Notes under the pieces: generated by a model
The model's input: only the letters and a program-made list of their open reading frames with translations
Told to the model about the DNA's origin: nothing
Database searches by the model: none
Translations under genes and position numbers: made by a program
In this document: piece after piece, positions 47,501 through 51,288 of the stretch
Layout: each line of letters begins with the position of its first letter
Numbering within the stretch: the first letter of the stretch is position 1
Origin: an uncultured Akkermansia sp.
GTDB lineage: Bacteria > Verrucomicrobiota > Verrucomicrobiia > Verrucomicrobiales > Akkermansiaceae
NCBI GenBank assembly: GCA_947589295.1
Contig: CANQBZ010000013.1
Span: 1 to 51,288, forward strand
Reading direction: 5' to 3'
Length of the DNA: 51,288 nucleotides

Positions 47501-50500
47501 GGGAAACAGCGGGTGCAGCCGACAGCATAGGAGCCCTGACCTCCGGATCTGACGCTTCTTCTGTGACAATTGGCAACAACCGTGCACTGACCGTGAACAC
47601 GCTGAGCGGGAGCCTCGAGAGCCTGACGATGGGCAATCAGGCGAGACTCACGGTGCAGAGCGGCAATCTGAGTATCAGCGGTGCGTGGAACTGGGGCGAG
47701 GGAAGCACGTTGGCGTTGAGAGGGGAAAACGCTCAGATCACGCTGGGAGGGGGCATCCAACTACCCGGAGGAGGGAACAAGCTGACCATCGATCTCTCGG
47801 AGGCGCTGCTGGGAGGAAATGGTGGAAGGAGCGCTGGGGAATACCAGCTCTTCACGGGCGATGGACTGAGTCGTTTGCCGGAGGACTGGGCGGACAACTT
47901 TGCTTTCACGGTGGGTGAAAGAGAAGTTGGAGAAAGCTACTACAACGGACTCGCGTTGGATGGTACGGGGTTGCTGACATGGGACGATGCGGTTGGGAGC
48001 AACAACATGTATTGGGGAGCGAACGCGAGCGATGCGGAAGTCGTGCTGGGCGCTTCGGAAGAGGGCGAATGGAGCGCCGAGCAGGGCGTGGCGGGGACAG
48101 AGGCGTGGGCAAACAATAAAAACATTTTCCTGCAACGCAACGAAGCCGGCAATGTGAGCGTGACCGTGGTGAATGGCGCAAGGATGAGAACCCTGAATAT
48201 CTCCGGCAGCGCCACGTACGTGATGGAGGCGGGAGGGGAGGGTTCTGTCACGGTGACAGTGAACTCCACCTTCACAAACCATGCCACGGTGAGCGTGGAA
48301 GAGAATGTCACAGTGAATGCGGAGGGAGGGTACACGGGAACCGGCACGCTGAAACTGGCGGGCGGCAACGTGAGCGTGCGGACGGTCTCCACCGTGAACC
48401 GAGCCGACGTGACGGCTGGTACGCTGACCTTGGCCGCGGGCAGCACGATTACAGAATTGACCGGTACGCCCGGGGAGGGACAAGGAGCTTTGGTAACGAG
48501 TGAGGGAGCCCTCACCGTAGGACAAGGCAGCTACGGCGGCGCGCTGAGCGTGGCGGGAGACTTGACCGTGACGGGCAACTTCACCTACGGTGGGCAGAAT
48601 GGGAAGGCGGGGGCATTGAATGTGGGCGGCGCGTTGAATCTGGCCGGCAGCTTGGCCGTGACGGATTTGAAGGGCAGCGGGGCCATCGCCGGCAGCGGGA
48701 CGCTGAGCATCACGGGAGGAAATGAGAACGACTTTGGCGCGCTGAGCGTGGGTCGCCTCGATCTCACCGGCGGCGGGACCCTGAAGTTGGGGCAGGGAGC
48801 GACATTGGGCAGCCTGCACATGGAGAAGGGGAGCAAGCTGGCGTTGGGATCGAGTCCGCTGAAAGCGAACTTCGTTGAAGTGGGAGTCACCGGAGGCGGG
48901 TTGTCCATCAGCATGACCGGAGAGGCCGGCAATCTGGACTTCGGCAGCATCAGCTTCCTCCCGGGAGAAGAGGGCGGCCACGGCCAGTTGGCCATCACGT
49001 TGAACGGGTATGATGCCTGGGCGAAGGAGCATGAGGGTGAGACATACCAGCTCTTCAAGGCCGAGAGCTTTGCGAGTCTGTGGGAGGCCCTGAAGGGGGA
49101 TCAGACAGAGGGGAATTGGTGGGAAGACTACTTCAAGTTCGACCTGAGGAGTTCGAATGGTCGCAACCAAGTGACGGGACTGTCCAGAGACGGTCGACTG
49201 ACCTTTATGGCCGAAGAGGGCACCGTGTGGACGGGGAGCAAGGAAGGGGGAGAGGATGCCAATGTGTGGTCCACTCCGGAAGAGGGAGGAGGAGGGGAGA
49301 CAACTGATGGCAACTGGGGAGATAAAAAAGCGCCCGGTTCGGACGCCAAAGTGACCTTCAGCAATGAGCACACGGAATCAGGGGCAGGGAAGCAGGATGA
49401 AGTGAAGTTGTCCGGTGAGGTGAAAGCGGATGAAGTCTATGTGGACTCCGGCGACTTCAAGTTCACCGGGAAAGGCGGAAGCGGCGAGACGGACAGTCTG
49501 AGCGCGAACAAACTGACCATCGGCGGGCAGCAGAATGAGGAAGGGAATTACAAGGACGCCCATCTGGACTTGGATGCGGACCTGAAAGATAAGATTGATG
49601 AAAGCGGGACCACAACAGGAACGATCGTTGACCTGCAGCAAGGCGGCTCGCTGGACGTGCAGAAGGGAGCCAGCTTCGATGAGAATACCTCCGTGCAATT
49701 CAATGGAGGCGAGGTGAAATTCACTGGGGAGAGCCACGAAAGAGACATCGTGAGTAGCAAGGTGGACGTCGAAAACAGCTCCGATAAGGTGAAAGTGAAT
49801 GTGGCGGAAGACTTGGAGAAGAGCTGGGAGGATCACGATGGTGAGTTGAGCGGCGGCGTAGCGCTCGCTCTCGACAAGGGCATTGAGAAGTCCGGCGAGG
49901 GCGACTTCACGCTGAGCTGGCAGGACGAAAGAAGCAGTACGCCACACAGCGGAGACATCACTGTGACGGAAGGCACCCTGACCCTGAAAGCCCAGGATGA
50001 AAGCGGGGCGAAGACGGCGGCAGCCATGGGAGGCAAAGTGACGGGTAAGGGCACGCTGAAAGCGGGCGAGGGGAGCGTGGAACTCTCCGGCAACGTGTCA
50101 GAATTCGAGGGCACCTTGCACACCGGAGGAAGCAACACCGGTGAGAGCGCAGGCGATGAGGCAGGAGGCGGCATCACCCTGACGGGTGAAGCTGCGAGCG
50201 GCACCGTGCAGGCGGATGTGTCCGGCAACAGCACACTGGATGTGAAGTCCACCTCTGGCGTCACGCTGACCGGCGATTTGGGAACAGCTGAGGGAGACAA
50301 CCTTACCGTGAAGAACAGCGGCGCTGGCGACCTCGTCATCGCCGGATCGGTGGGGAACGGCACGACACTGGACACGGTGGATGAAGGCAAGGGAGCCATC
50401 GTGTTGGGCGATGGGAGTCAGGATGGGAATGTGAACATGAGCTCGTACAGCGGTACGGTCGCCGGCTCAGGCGACTTGGTGCTCGCGAACGTGGAGCTGT

Positions 50501-51288
50501 CAGATGGATTCAACAAAGGCTCTGCGAACCTGTACGTGGACACCGCCCTGGCGGCAGCGGGGGAGAGCGATCAGCCAGCGAGTTATGCCCGGCGGCGGGC
50601 ACGGCGGGCAGCGCGCGGGGCGGAAAACGACTACGCAGGCGGGATTGTGGACATGGGCGGGATGGATGTAACGAACAAGCTCTCCGGCATCAGCGTGAAT
50701 GCGGATGGGCTGCTCAAAGGCGTGACAGGCAGCTACACAACTGATAGCGATCACAATCTGACGCTGCACTTTACGAGCAGCAACTGGGGAGAAGACGCAG
50801 GGAGAGCCAAAAATGCCCTGATTCAAGGCTCCGGTGCCGGGTTCACCTTGGACACAAGCAGCAATGAGAACGTCAACTTCGAGTTTGATGTTGATATCTT
50901 CAAGGCTTTTGCGACGGGCGATCCGAATAAGACGAAAGAAATTTGGCTGCATCTGGCGGACAACACAAGTTGGACGTGGTCGGAGGAGCAACAAGCCAAA
51001 GATTGGTGGAATCATTTCTTGTTCGGCACCGTGAAGGGAGTGACGTACGAGAGAGGAGGCGATGGCGGTGTGTACGTCCGATTGAGCGGCACTGCGGAAG
51101 ACCTCTACATTGTGATGGGAGGGGACGGCGGTGACGGAGCAACCTCGGATCGAGCCGATCAGTTAAGCGGGAAGAAAGCGACCGTGCTTCTGGATGGGCA
51201 GACGCTGACCCTGAATTGGGCCGGCAACGGAGGGGTAGCCGACCCCAAGAATACAGTCGTGCATAATCTCTTGGGCGCGGAGGGTACG
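35350..51288 (+). CDS. Giant repetitive surface protein, autotransporter-like passenger (partial, 5313+ aa)
   Basis: Reading every codon from 35350 to the window edge gives no stop: 5313 residues and still open. The first 52 residues form an extended signal peptide ending AQA. The rest is a low-Cys, Gly/Thr/Ser/Val-rich chain of short beta strands, as in right-handed beta-helices. At least four stretches (37678, 39397, 42343, 49882) fit the autotransporter-associated beta-strand repeat (L.K.G.GTL.L...N...G...V..GTL). Trp-rich junctions with YQLF-type motifs divide it into about eight modules. The C-terminus, and so the anchor (beta-barrel, PEP-CTERM or other), lies outside. An in-frame stop at 35263-35265 and lack of other ATGs fix the start. 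Likely an adhesin or surface layer; that role is inferred. Confidence 0.88.
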   Translation, partial: MKLHLPTGLRKALLACLAALAGRRTLRRTVASGTALLGAFSLLWNTATPAQADEEPPLAAPAGDELALGTESEDEEDGIMVIAERPGSIAFTVNLPGDASQGDSSQKSGSLLYGLNHSYNQASNVWDVALQEVADTRFEGSVTVNAQLYLSETLVINNGNSGQTITFAGAITGATGKNLVFGWATGSQTWLFQNCLSGFEGDILTKDRGESTAEQYFICKIDGQSNTGAITLKGQSDTLELLNATMQNKSIDVTNLTVSKKAGSEDGTTTFNIGAGEEAGTVNVSGTMTLNEGGSVDFQKGNITAANVAGSAESVTVGASATFNVGAGTLSVERMNVEGSLILNGTTLHIGDARSSDLGTLTVGAASTLELGGLTSLNDTVRITSLRGVSSENTLTITILNLYDILKDQDFSRGPITWNIFGEALSNSALPGLSFTSDWGYSFNWVNGALQISDTSAERTWTESSHLGETLTWAQGQDGWDEVDGQSGSFTSNDRVSFIGNTDAVKNISMQGELVARSVNICGEGSFTFSTAANQTASLAVAVMTVGADTTVNTALTVAISLTLNAGKTLTVGGAFRAEGATITLNKDSKLVLVAQSTAPQYGAFSLVYGDDDEGVGSVEVQAQSNQTINLAGMQIGENVTLLLKHVGGSGWAFYQNIDSSAETGETDVTVEGNQILLQGTNVVANISETEVGLSDRLVIDSNGTTTLSRDLTLHTGQLDVRNATLNVLSGTIYAGNGIISNNANANEGHINAQDVETTVGSGSRTYYGAMALSGNLTKKGQGTQDLKGGSANQLSVGGNVTIEEGTLAWGQAGLNSSITGKLDIREQSTFKLSGGVLTVSGALEASAGTLDIGSAAGTLKLQGIGEHTLGTLNLSGVNGTLDLAGKLTVQRLTGSNLTFAGLTFAENGHLVLGAPIDAAINFGTITLNGNAEMTLSGSSYSDLRFAGVWAEGSSGTLTIHLSEAFLRSIAGDETGYQLFSSSWADHVTFATDEDSLYKDKVSLSEDGTHVIVGSATATDLYWAGEGDLVWGEDSNVWARDEAGTGGNEAWGGVRANAHLVATSGEHAVKLAGDVRTANLEIKGVEGVGSSVTYNFTSNDEALHSLEVTGNLTVGANARVSWDNKTSLSVEDDITLADGSTLTFQSNSHSVTGNLVIGGSAQVSLSGGASLSVDGDVTLESSGTLELQSSSHAIVHGSISGGSITMAEGTTLEMDGATASLSSQLSGSGTLKWTGGTLTLSEGFSASGGSPKINVAGGTLVLGYTSTEDTDYLSGTVLEVSAGKIHLRGAEDVANATYVVKGLDGSGSEVRLAEQSGNAKLIIDTAGGEYSFSGALNDNAFNGVNHKFDLVKCGEGTQTFTTNHFDTKSTTVKGGTLKFTAAGTTWAAFTVESGGTAIFEKGWTFNGSSLTVNSGIVDVTAGNLTIGSALTMTGGQMTVNENTSIVGTITVNSGEASFKKRLSNGTGAFTGKLTVSGGGQVTVGEAFRDQLGTSGTNGDIWCTGLSVDGAGSSVMVYGGLANTTNASIDVTNGGSLDVKKSIAGTNAYNSVTGSLNIGVSTADDGTETVSSGSVTVGGNAYFGSVTIKGSGSSLNVTGKLGLDDTGTDEKLVISDSGSVTAQQVGGTGAGHAGRITVGTKGDDGIYSAGSLTVTGTEGEVLKSKGLLVQGSGSSVTVSGGVNFYHQCSDNTNSLHVDAGTVNITGNVTISGNNSRHVLVENGGQLTVGGLMSMSGKNLSVNNGTVALSGGLTAASVTLSRGSLTLGGVVNVSGDFSASNGTVKVLDGMHVTRGQTWSLGASSVFEVGDSTTIALDGETGDWVLEIDASSETGGKLKLTTSALTMLTDLSGSGLKLTLTGLNSAQNWDYQLFQVDGTADEGWKTAAEAMLQALLGDDYNDGSFSVDGGNGTVHYTTASKDLTWGGSSGGTWQAGGDQNQPWKENGEWTTFTNNDNVTFQANQGEGQIYVQGGLLVGSMNVAGGTGWQFTGDNADSLTLNGGLHLTQLGTQVRFGGDLTVTLGEITFANGESSSGESKVTFEGTPVHLEGGMLGMSGAGTVIFSNSSTLTWDAASDLVIGDGSTATALTIGGSTTVGESTTARAGSLHIEEGSAVTLESTGAVYTGAVQVDGNLVLDGTGAVNVNGGVTVGENGVVEFKRTSGLTGYAVSGSGTLKLNTNSALDDASFQALVGTSLGTFRIAEGSGVVLGGGASASKFQSVSKYYVEAGGALAFGASLMNYSGITVHIAGDGRQKREGETDAPSTTASYAALGLYNHSSWTSDTNNRGAHLDATCSFNVVLDADASLGVGNNASGTAGIYVEMQGSIDFAGHTLKKVGYGELRLTGAFSASGESGVINVENGKITLAYTENADILQNIDINLCGSTVGETAVTGALAVNESAAIGALYGSGTVTIAADKTLTLSKTAMVAEGMQSFTGTISGDGTLQVKEGVTFELGQSSTVNTSLDISGTLKITGATTIHSGKTWVIGATGKLEIVGDTDLISMAAGGGALQLQVVASSQSDGGKLRLDTAALNSLAALKYTAGSTKGIQLSLTGTGSAKISSESAWEYQLFDVGDNLLSAEDQTAWEKAARNFLNALTGWEGTFRVNGSDGTVTYSLEAYNLTWNGTGFTWQSDGGTDQWSLDDGNTTDYIEKSNVTFDNETGGVVAVEGAVIARAWTIENGTWTVSANANSSLQVLGDLTVEEGATLEFSTGFSSRGLTLGDSIIVEGTLDLGTGSYSRQQGGSLKVGSAGHFSASNLILSSGGLILDDGAQLTIAAQAHLPVTTTEDGGREIVIGDGTVVSVGSFFPSGYQSNEAFTLKVNGGTFRSNGQYTREGQYGYAFSWVGQNASIELTNGGSFTVDGSVASGTGGAQTGRIGDVTITGGSTFTVGHDDASNVKAGASTIKDAWVNSFSIGGSTESKQSTATVRGSLLTATTATVDGGATLSVGGNLAGFSSVGSYTTAMTSLTIGSTGESASWGEVKVAGDVYANALTMYSAQRESAGEGGAMGSLLTVGGSLNATTVDMNGGGMSVAGTLNISGTSASFSMDGGSAELGSMALTGATLTMTNGGQLTVTGQYGNNAYGLVTNANIEVSGEGTLLETTYGMRVNNDSALSIMDHAQVVVGGALIGNQSGTLLGGDVTIGSGASLTVKGGMSSQEAVIITGDGSELVLGDDEAEAEVRSSVADLTVGGNGTLEIKERNTLTVSGSIVGDGDNGSTYGSITGQGTLKLTAASGSYGGSVGSNFTYDAAGEYTLGGFSGSVLTVAQGHLILESVLSGGSNVTLEDGAELSLANGDNAVGELTVTDSGTLRMAGGTLTAALSGSGTLSVTGSGGSTVRVSGETGSNVVVDLGSGVTVSGAATLKSVTGSGSISGNLTLSGTEADAAKAFAGTVDSASQVTVSGGSWTLGGGAQLAGAVTVNSGASLALVKGDTVELQHTLTLNGGLTAVGGDANAKATLSISMASSDEVAAIQLGGTVNGNLFEGITLTLTEEASGLSGFTDDNFNAWSYHLFDLPTSWVDDYSLTDFKADVVGALDASLLSGHSGWKFVLDDQGYLRIELAGTLVWNVGGANDTWSTTDANWGTGDHVPWEDDEAALFDDAEGEAITLSGELRASGVTVKHGTQWSFTAQDGGSLEVADDLTVAGGAALTVGAGTSITVGGNIALDGSLTLASDITFGGSITGSSQITRAEGTEGTVYVLWSPGADSTWTDFTGKYGADALGTGVGYGVQLSGGNLTISGAATFNHDWKVSGSGTLTFGQGVSVASGASHSIIVEDASMVVTGNLEAGGVSSSITVDGGSLTVTGNLQQANGASTGSLTVLNGGRVTLGTETGSSHYAYVTGITVGAEGDSAASTVTIHGDVANGTGTVVVSDGGVLEIDGRLANSSQYNAATGAITIGNTTSSGTMSVGGAVLTSGVTIQGEGSSLTLKNAETAQASSLGALTVGAGATFRIGSNHTATVTSLAGVSEGYGSITGDGTLILTAASGRFDGAVSSVLTYQAEGGTYTLGTYNGSALTVGSGTLQISTQLATTGTVMLNGGELELTDRETAGAADSIGALTSGSDASSVTIGNNRALTVNTLSGSLESLTMGNQARLTVQSGNLSISGAWNWGEGSTLALRGENAQITLGGGIQLPGGGNKLTIDLSEALLGGNGGRSAGEYQLFTGDGLSRLPEDWADNFAFTVGEREVGESYYNGLALDGTGLLTWDDAVGSNNMYWGANASDAEVVLGASEEGEWSAEQGVAGTEAWANNKNIFLQRNEAGNVSVTVVNGARMRTLNISGSATYVMEAGGEGSVTVTVNSTFTNHATVSVEENVTVNAEGGYTGTGTLKLAGGNVSVRTVSTVNRADVTAGTLTLAAGSTITELTGTPGEGQGALVTSEGALTVGQGSYGGALSVAGDLTVTGNFTYGGQNGKAGALNVGGALNLAGSLAVTDLKGSGAIAGSGTLSITGGNENDFGALSVGRLDLTGGGTLKLGQGATLGSLHMEKGSKLALGSSPLKANFVEVGVTGGGLSISMTGEAGNLDFGSISFLPGEEGGHGQLAITLNGYDAWAKEHEGETYQLFKAESFASLWEALKGDQTEGNWWEDYFKFDLRSSNGRNQVTGLSRDGRLTFMAEEGTVWTGSKEGGEDANVWSTPEEGGGGETTDGNWGDKKAPGSDAKVTFSNEHTESGAGKQDEVKLSGEVKADEVYVDSGDFKFTGKGGSGETDSLSANKLTIGGQQNEEGNYKDAHLDLDADLKDKIDESGTTTGTIVDLQQGGSLDVQKGASFDENTSVQFNGGEVKFTGESHERDIVSSKVDVENSSDKVKVNVAEDLEKSWEDHDGELSGGVALALDKGIEKSGEGDFTLSWQDERSSTPHSGDITVTEGTLTLKAQDESGAKTAAAMGGKVTGKGTLKAGEGSVELSGNVSEFEGTLHTGGSNTGESAGDEAGGGITLTGEAASGTVQADVSGNSTLDVKSTSGVTLTGDLGTAEGDNLTVKNSGAGDLVIAGSVGNGTTLDTVDEGKGAIVLGDGSQDGNVNMSSYSGTVAGSGDLVLANVELSDGFNKGSANLYVDTALAAAGESDQPASYARRRARRAARGAENDYAGGIVDMGGMDVTNKLSGISVNADGLLKGVTGSYTTDSDHNLTLHFTSSNWGEDAGRAKNALIQGSGAGFTLDTSSNENVNFEFDVDIFKAFATGDPNKTKEIWLHLADNTSWTWSEEQQAKDWWNHFLFGTVKGVTYERGGDGGVYVRLSGTAEDLYIVMGGDGGDGATSDRADQLSGKKATVLLDGQTLTLNWAGNGGVADPKNTVVHNLLGAEGT
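37678..37773 (+). repeat. Autotransporter-associated beta-strand repeat 1
   Basis: Residues 777-808 begin LTKKGQGTQDLKGG and end with VTIEEGTL, matching the passenger-associated repeat pattern over 32 residues. Confidence 0.75.
38278..38532 (+). repeat. Module junction 2 (YQLF, then Trp-rich linker)
   Basis: YQLF at 38278-38289 (residue 977) is followed by a linker, then DLYWAGEGDLVWGEDSNVW and AWGGV, after which beta-strand repeats resume. A more diverged junction 1 (LYDIL, then Trp-rich) lies at about 36550-36790. Confidence 0.7.
38671..38928 (+). repeat. 43-residue tandem repeat, two copies
   Basis: Copy 1 (38671-38799) and copy 2 (38800-38928) are each exactly 129 bases. Both run VTGNL.(V/I)G..A.VS, then SLSV..D(I/V)TL, GTL-type strand, and (F/L)QS.SH. 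A third, degraded start follows at 38929. Confidence 0.85.
39397..39480 (+). repeat. Autotransporter-associated beta-strand repeat 2
   Basis: A 28-residue match: LVKCGEGTQTF, then TTVKGGTL. It carries one of the very few Cys residues of the protein. Confidence 0.7.
40951..41220 (+). repeat. Module junction 3
   Basis: YQLF at 40951-40962 (residue 1868), preceded by a GGKLKL...LTLTGLNSA strand pair, then WKTAAEAMLQALLG, GTVHYTTASKDLTWGG, SGGTWQ and EWTTFTNNDNVTF. It is closely similar to junction 4. Confidence 0.8.
42343..42441 (+). repeat. Autotransporter-associated beta-strand repeat 3
   Basis: A 33-residue match beginning LKKVGYGELRLTGAFSASG and ending INVENGKITL. Confidence 0.75.
43051..43323 (+). 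repeat. Module junction 4
   Basis: YQLF at 43051-43062 (residue 2568) preceded by GGKLRL...LSLTGTGSA, then WEKAARNFLNALTG, GTVTYSLEAYNLTWNG, GFTWQ and SNVTFDN. The whole ~270-base unit aligns with junction 3, 2100 bases upstream. Confidence 0.8.
45013..45270 (+). repeat. Internal duplicated segment, copy 1
   Basis: Starts YGSITGQGTLKLTAASGSY and continues through EYTLGGFSGSVLTV. It matches 47272 onward, 2259 bases (753 codons) away; similarity extends upstream to about 44760 versus 47040. Confidence 0.75.
45886..46150 (+). repeat. Module junction 5
   Basis: A YHLF variant at 45886-45897 (residue 3513), then SGWKFVLDDQGYLRIELAG, TLVWNVGGANDTW and ANWG, a W.GG....W....NW pattern common in such passengers. 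Confidence 0.7.
47272..47520 (+). repeat. Internal duplicated segment, copy 2
   Basis: Starts YGSITGDGTLILTAASGRF and continues through TYTLGTYNGSALTV, the same order of strands as the copy at 45013. The two copies lie at similar positions in successive modules, before junctions 5 and 6. Confidence 0.75.
47842..48120 (+). repeat. Module junction 6
   Basis: YQLF at 47842-47853 (residue 4165), preceded by NKLTIDLSEALLGG (compare LTIHLSEAFLR before junction 2), then LLTWDDAVGSNNMYWG and a Trp-containing acidic linker. Confidence 0.7.
49045..49370 (+). repeat. Module junction 7
   Basis: YQLF at 49045-49056 (residue 4566), then WEALKGDQTEGNWWEDYFKF, RDGRLTFMAEEGTVWTGS and DGNWGD...KVTFSN. The next expected junction, with a WLHLAD variant and DWWNHFLF, is at about 50930-51110. 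Confidence 0.75.
49882..49980 (+). repeat. Autotransporter-associated beta-strand repeat 4
   Basis: A 33-residue match: IEKSGEGDFTLSWQD, then SGDITVTEGTL. Confidence 0.75.
50590..50616 (+). other. Isolated Arg cluster in the giant protein
   Basis: Residues 5081-5089 read RRRARRAAR, in a chain otherwise acidic and poor in Arg. It lies at a linker between modules, after an Ala/Gly-rich stretch. Trypsin-, furin- or gingipain-like cleavage is conceivable. Confidence 0.7.

Noticed and set aside
45007..49947. Several minus-strand frames of 150-540 codons inside the giant gene
   Set aside because: Products are Pro/Ser/Val/Leu- or Arg/His/Gln-rich shadows of a biased repetitive coding strand, with no start signals or family motifs.

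Overview
The window looks like chromosomal DNA of a moderately GC-rich Gram-negative bacterium, most likely a Verrucomicrobiota relative of Akkermansia. This is inferred from lipoproteins and Sec-exported proteins, a long Bacteroidetes/Verrucomicrobia-type PurF, and a giant surface protein built from autotransporter-associated beta-strand repeats. No phage, insertion sequence, CRISPR array, tRNA or rRNA was seen.

Layout. Bases 1-3406 (+): the 3' end of rtcB, a tight trpD-trpC-trpF cluster, and a DUF805 membrane protein with a zinc-ribbon tail. 3437-6358 (-): dapA-dapB-folK-panB (lysine/peptidoglycan, folate and pantothenate synthesis). 6359-6721 is a divergent control region that also holds a possible 45-codon gene. 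6722-8751 (+): tyrS coupled to an unknown exported protein. 8934-16174 (+): a SNF2 ATPase coupled to an oligopeptide-binding lipoprotein and two permeases. 16181-18721 (-): argF-sufE-RNA methyltransferase-Cys-rich protein. 18792-22468 (-): purM-purF-ECF sigma factor. 22609-31389 (-): a six-gene run of recJ, a membrane HExxH protease, and a Yej-like peptide importer (two permeases, binding lipoprotein, ATPase). 31730-33265 (+): gpmI with a clear terminator. 33335-34671 (-): a LolA-like exported protein and a membrane protein. 35350 to the window end (+): one uninterrupted reading frame of at least 5313 codons for a giant repetitive surface protein whose C-terminus lies outside the window.

Most of the window is housekeeping biosynthesis in translationally coupled operons. 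Eight sigma-70-type promoters can be read; at five of them the start codon lies only 7-13 bases after the -10 box, which predicts leaderless or nearly leaderless mRNAs. Both peptide importers lack a full ATPase set, so they probably share subunits or use ATPases encoded elsewhere.

The most unusual part is the right third. The giant protein begins with a two-hump, extended type V-like signal peptide and is made of diverged beta-helix modules. These are separated by recurring Trp-rich junctions marked by a Tyr-Gln-Leu-Phe motif, and the chain carries one isolated Arg cluster that could be a processing site. Its upstream region has three copies of a palindrome (ATCTCTTTT-N-AAAAGAGAT type) and a block of about 250 bp that is homologous to the recJ/gpmI intergenic region, including the divergent promoter.
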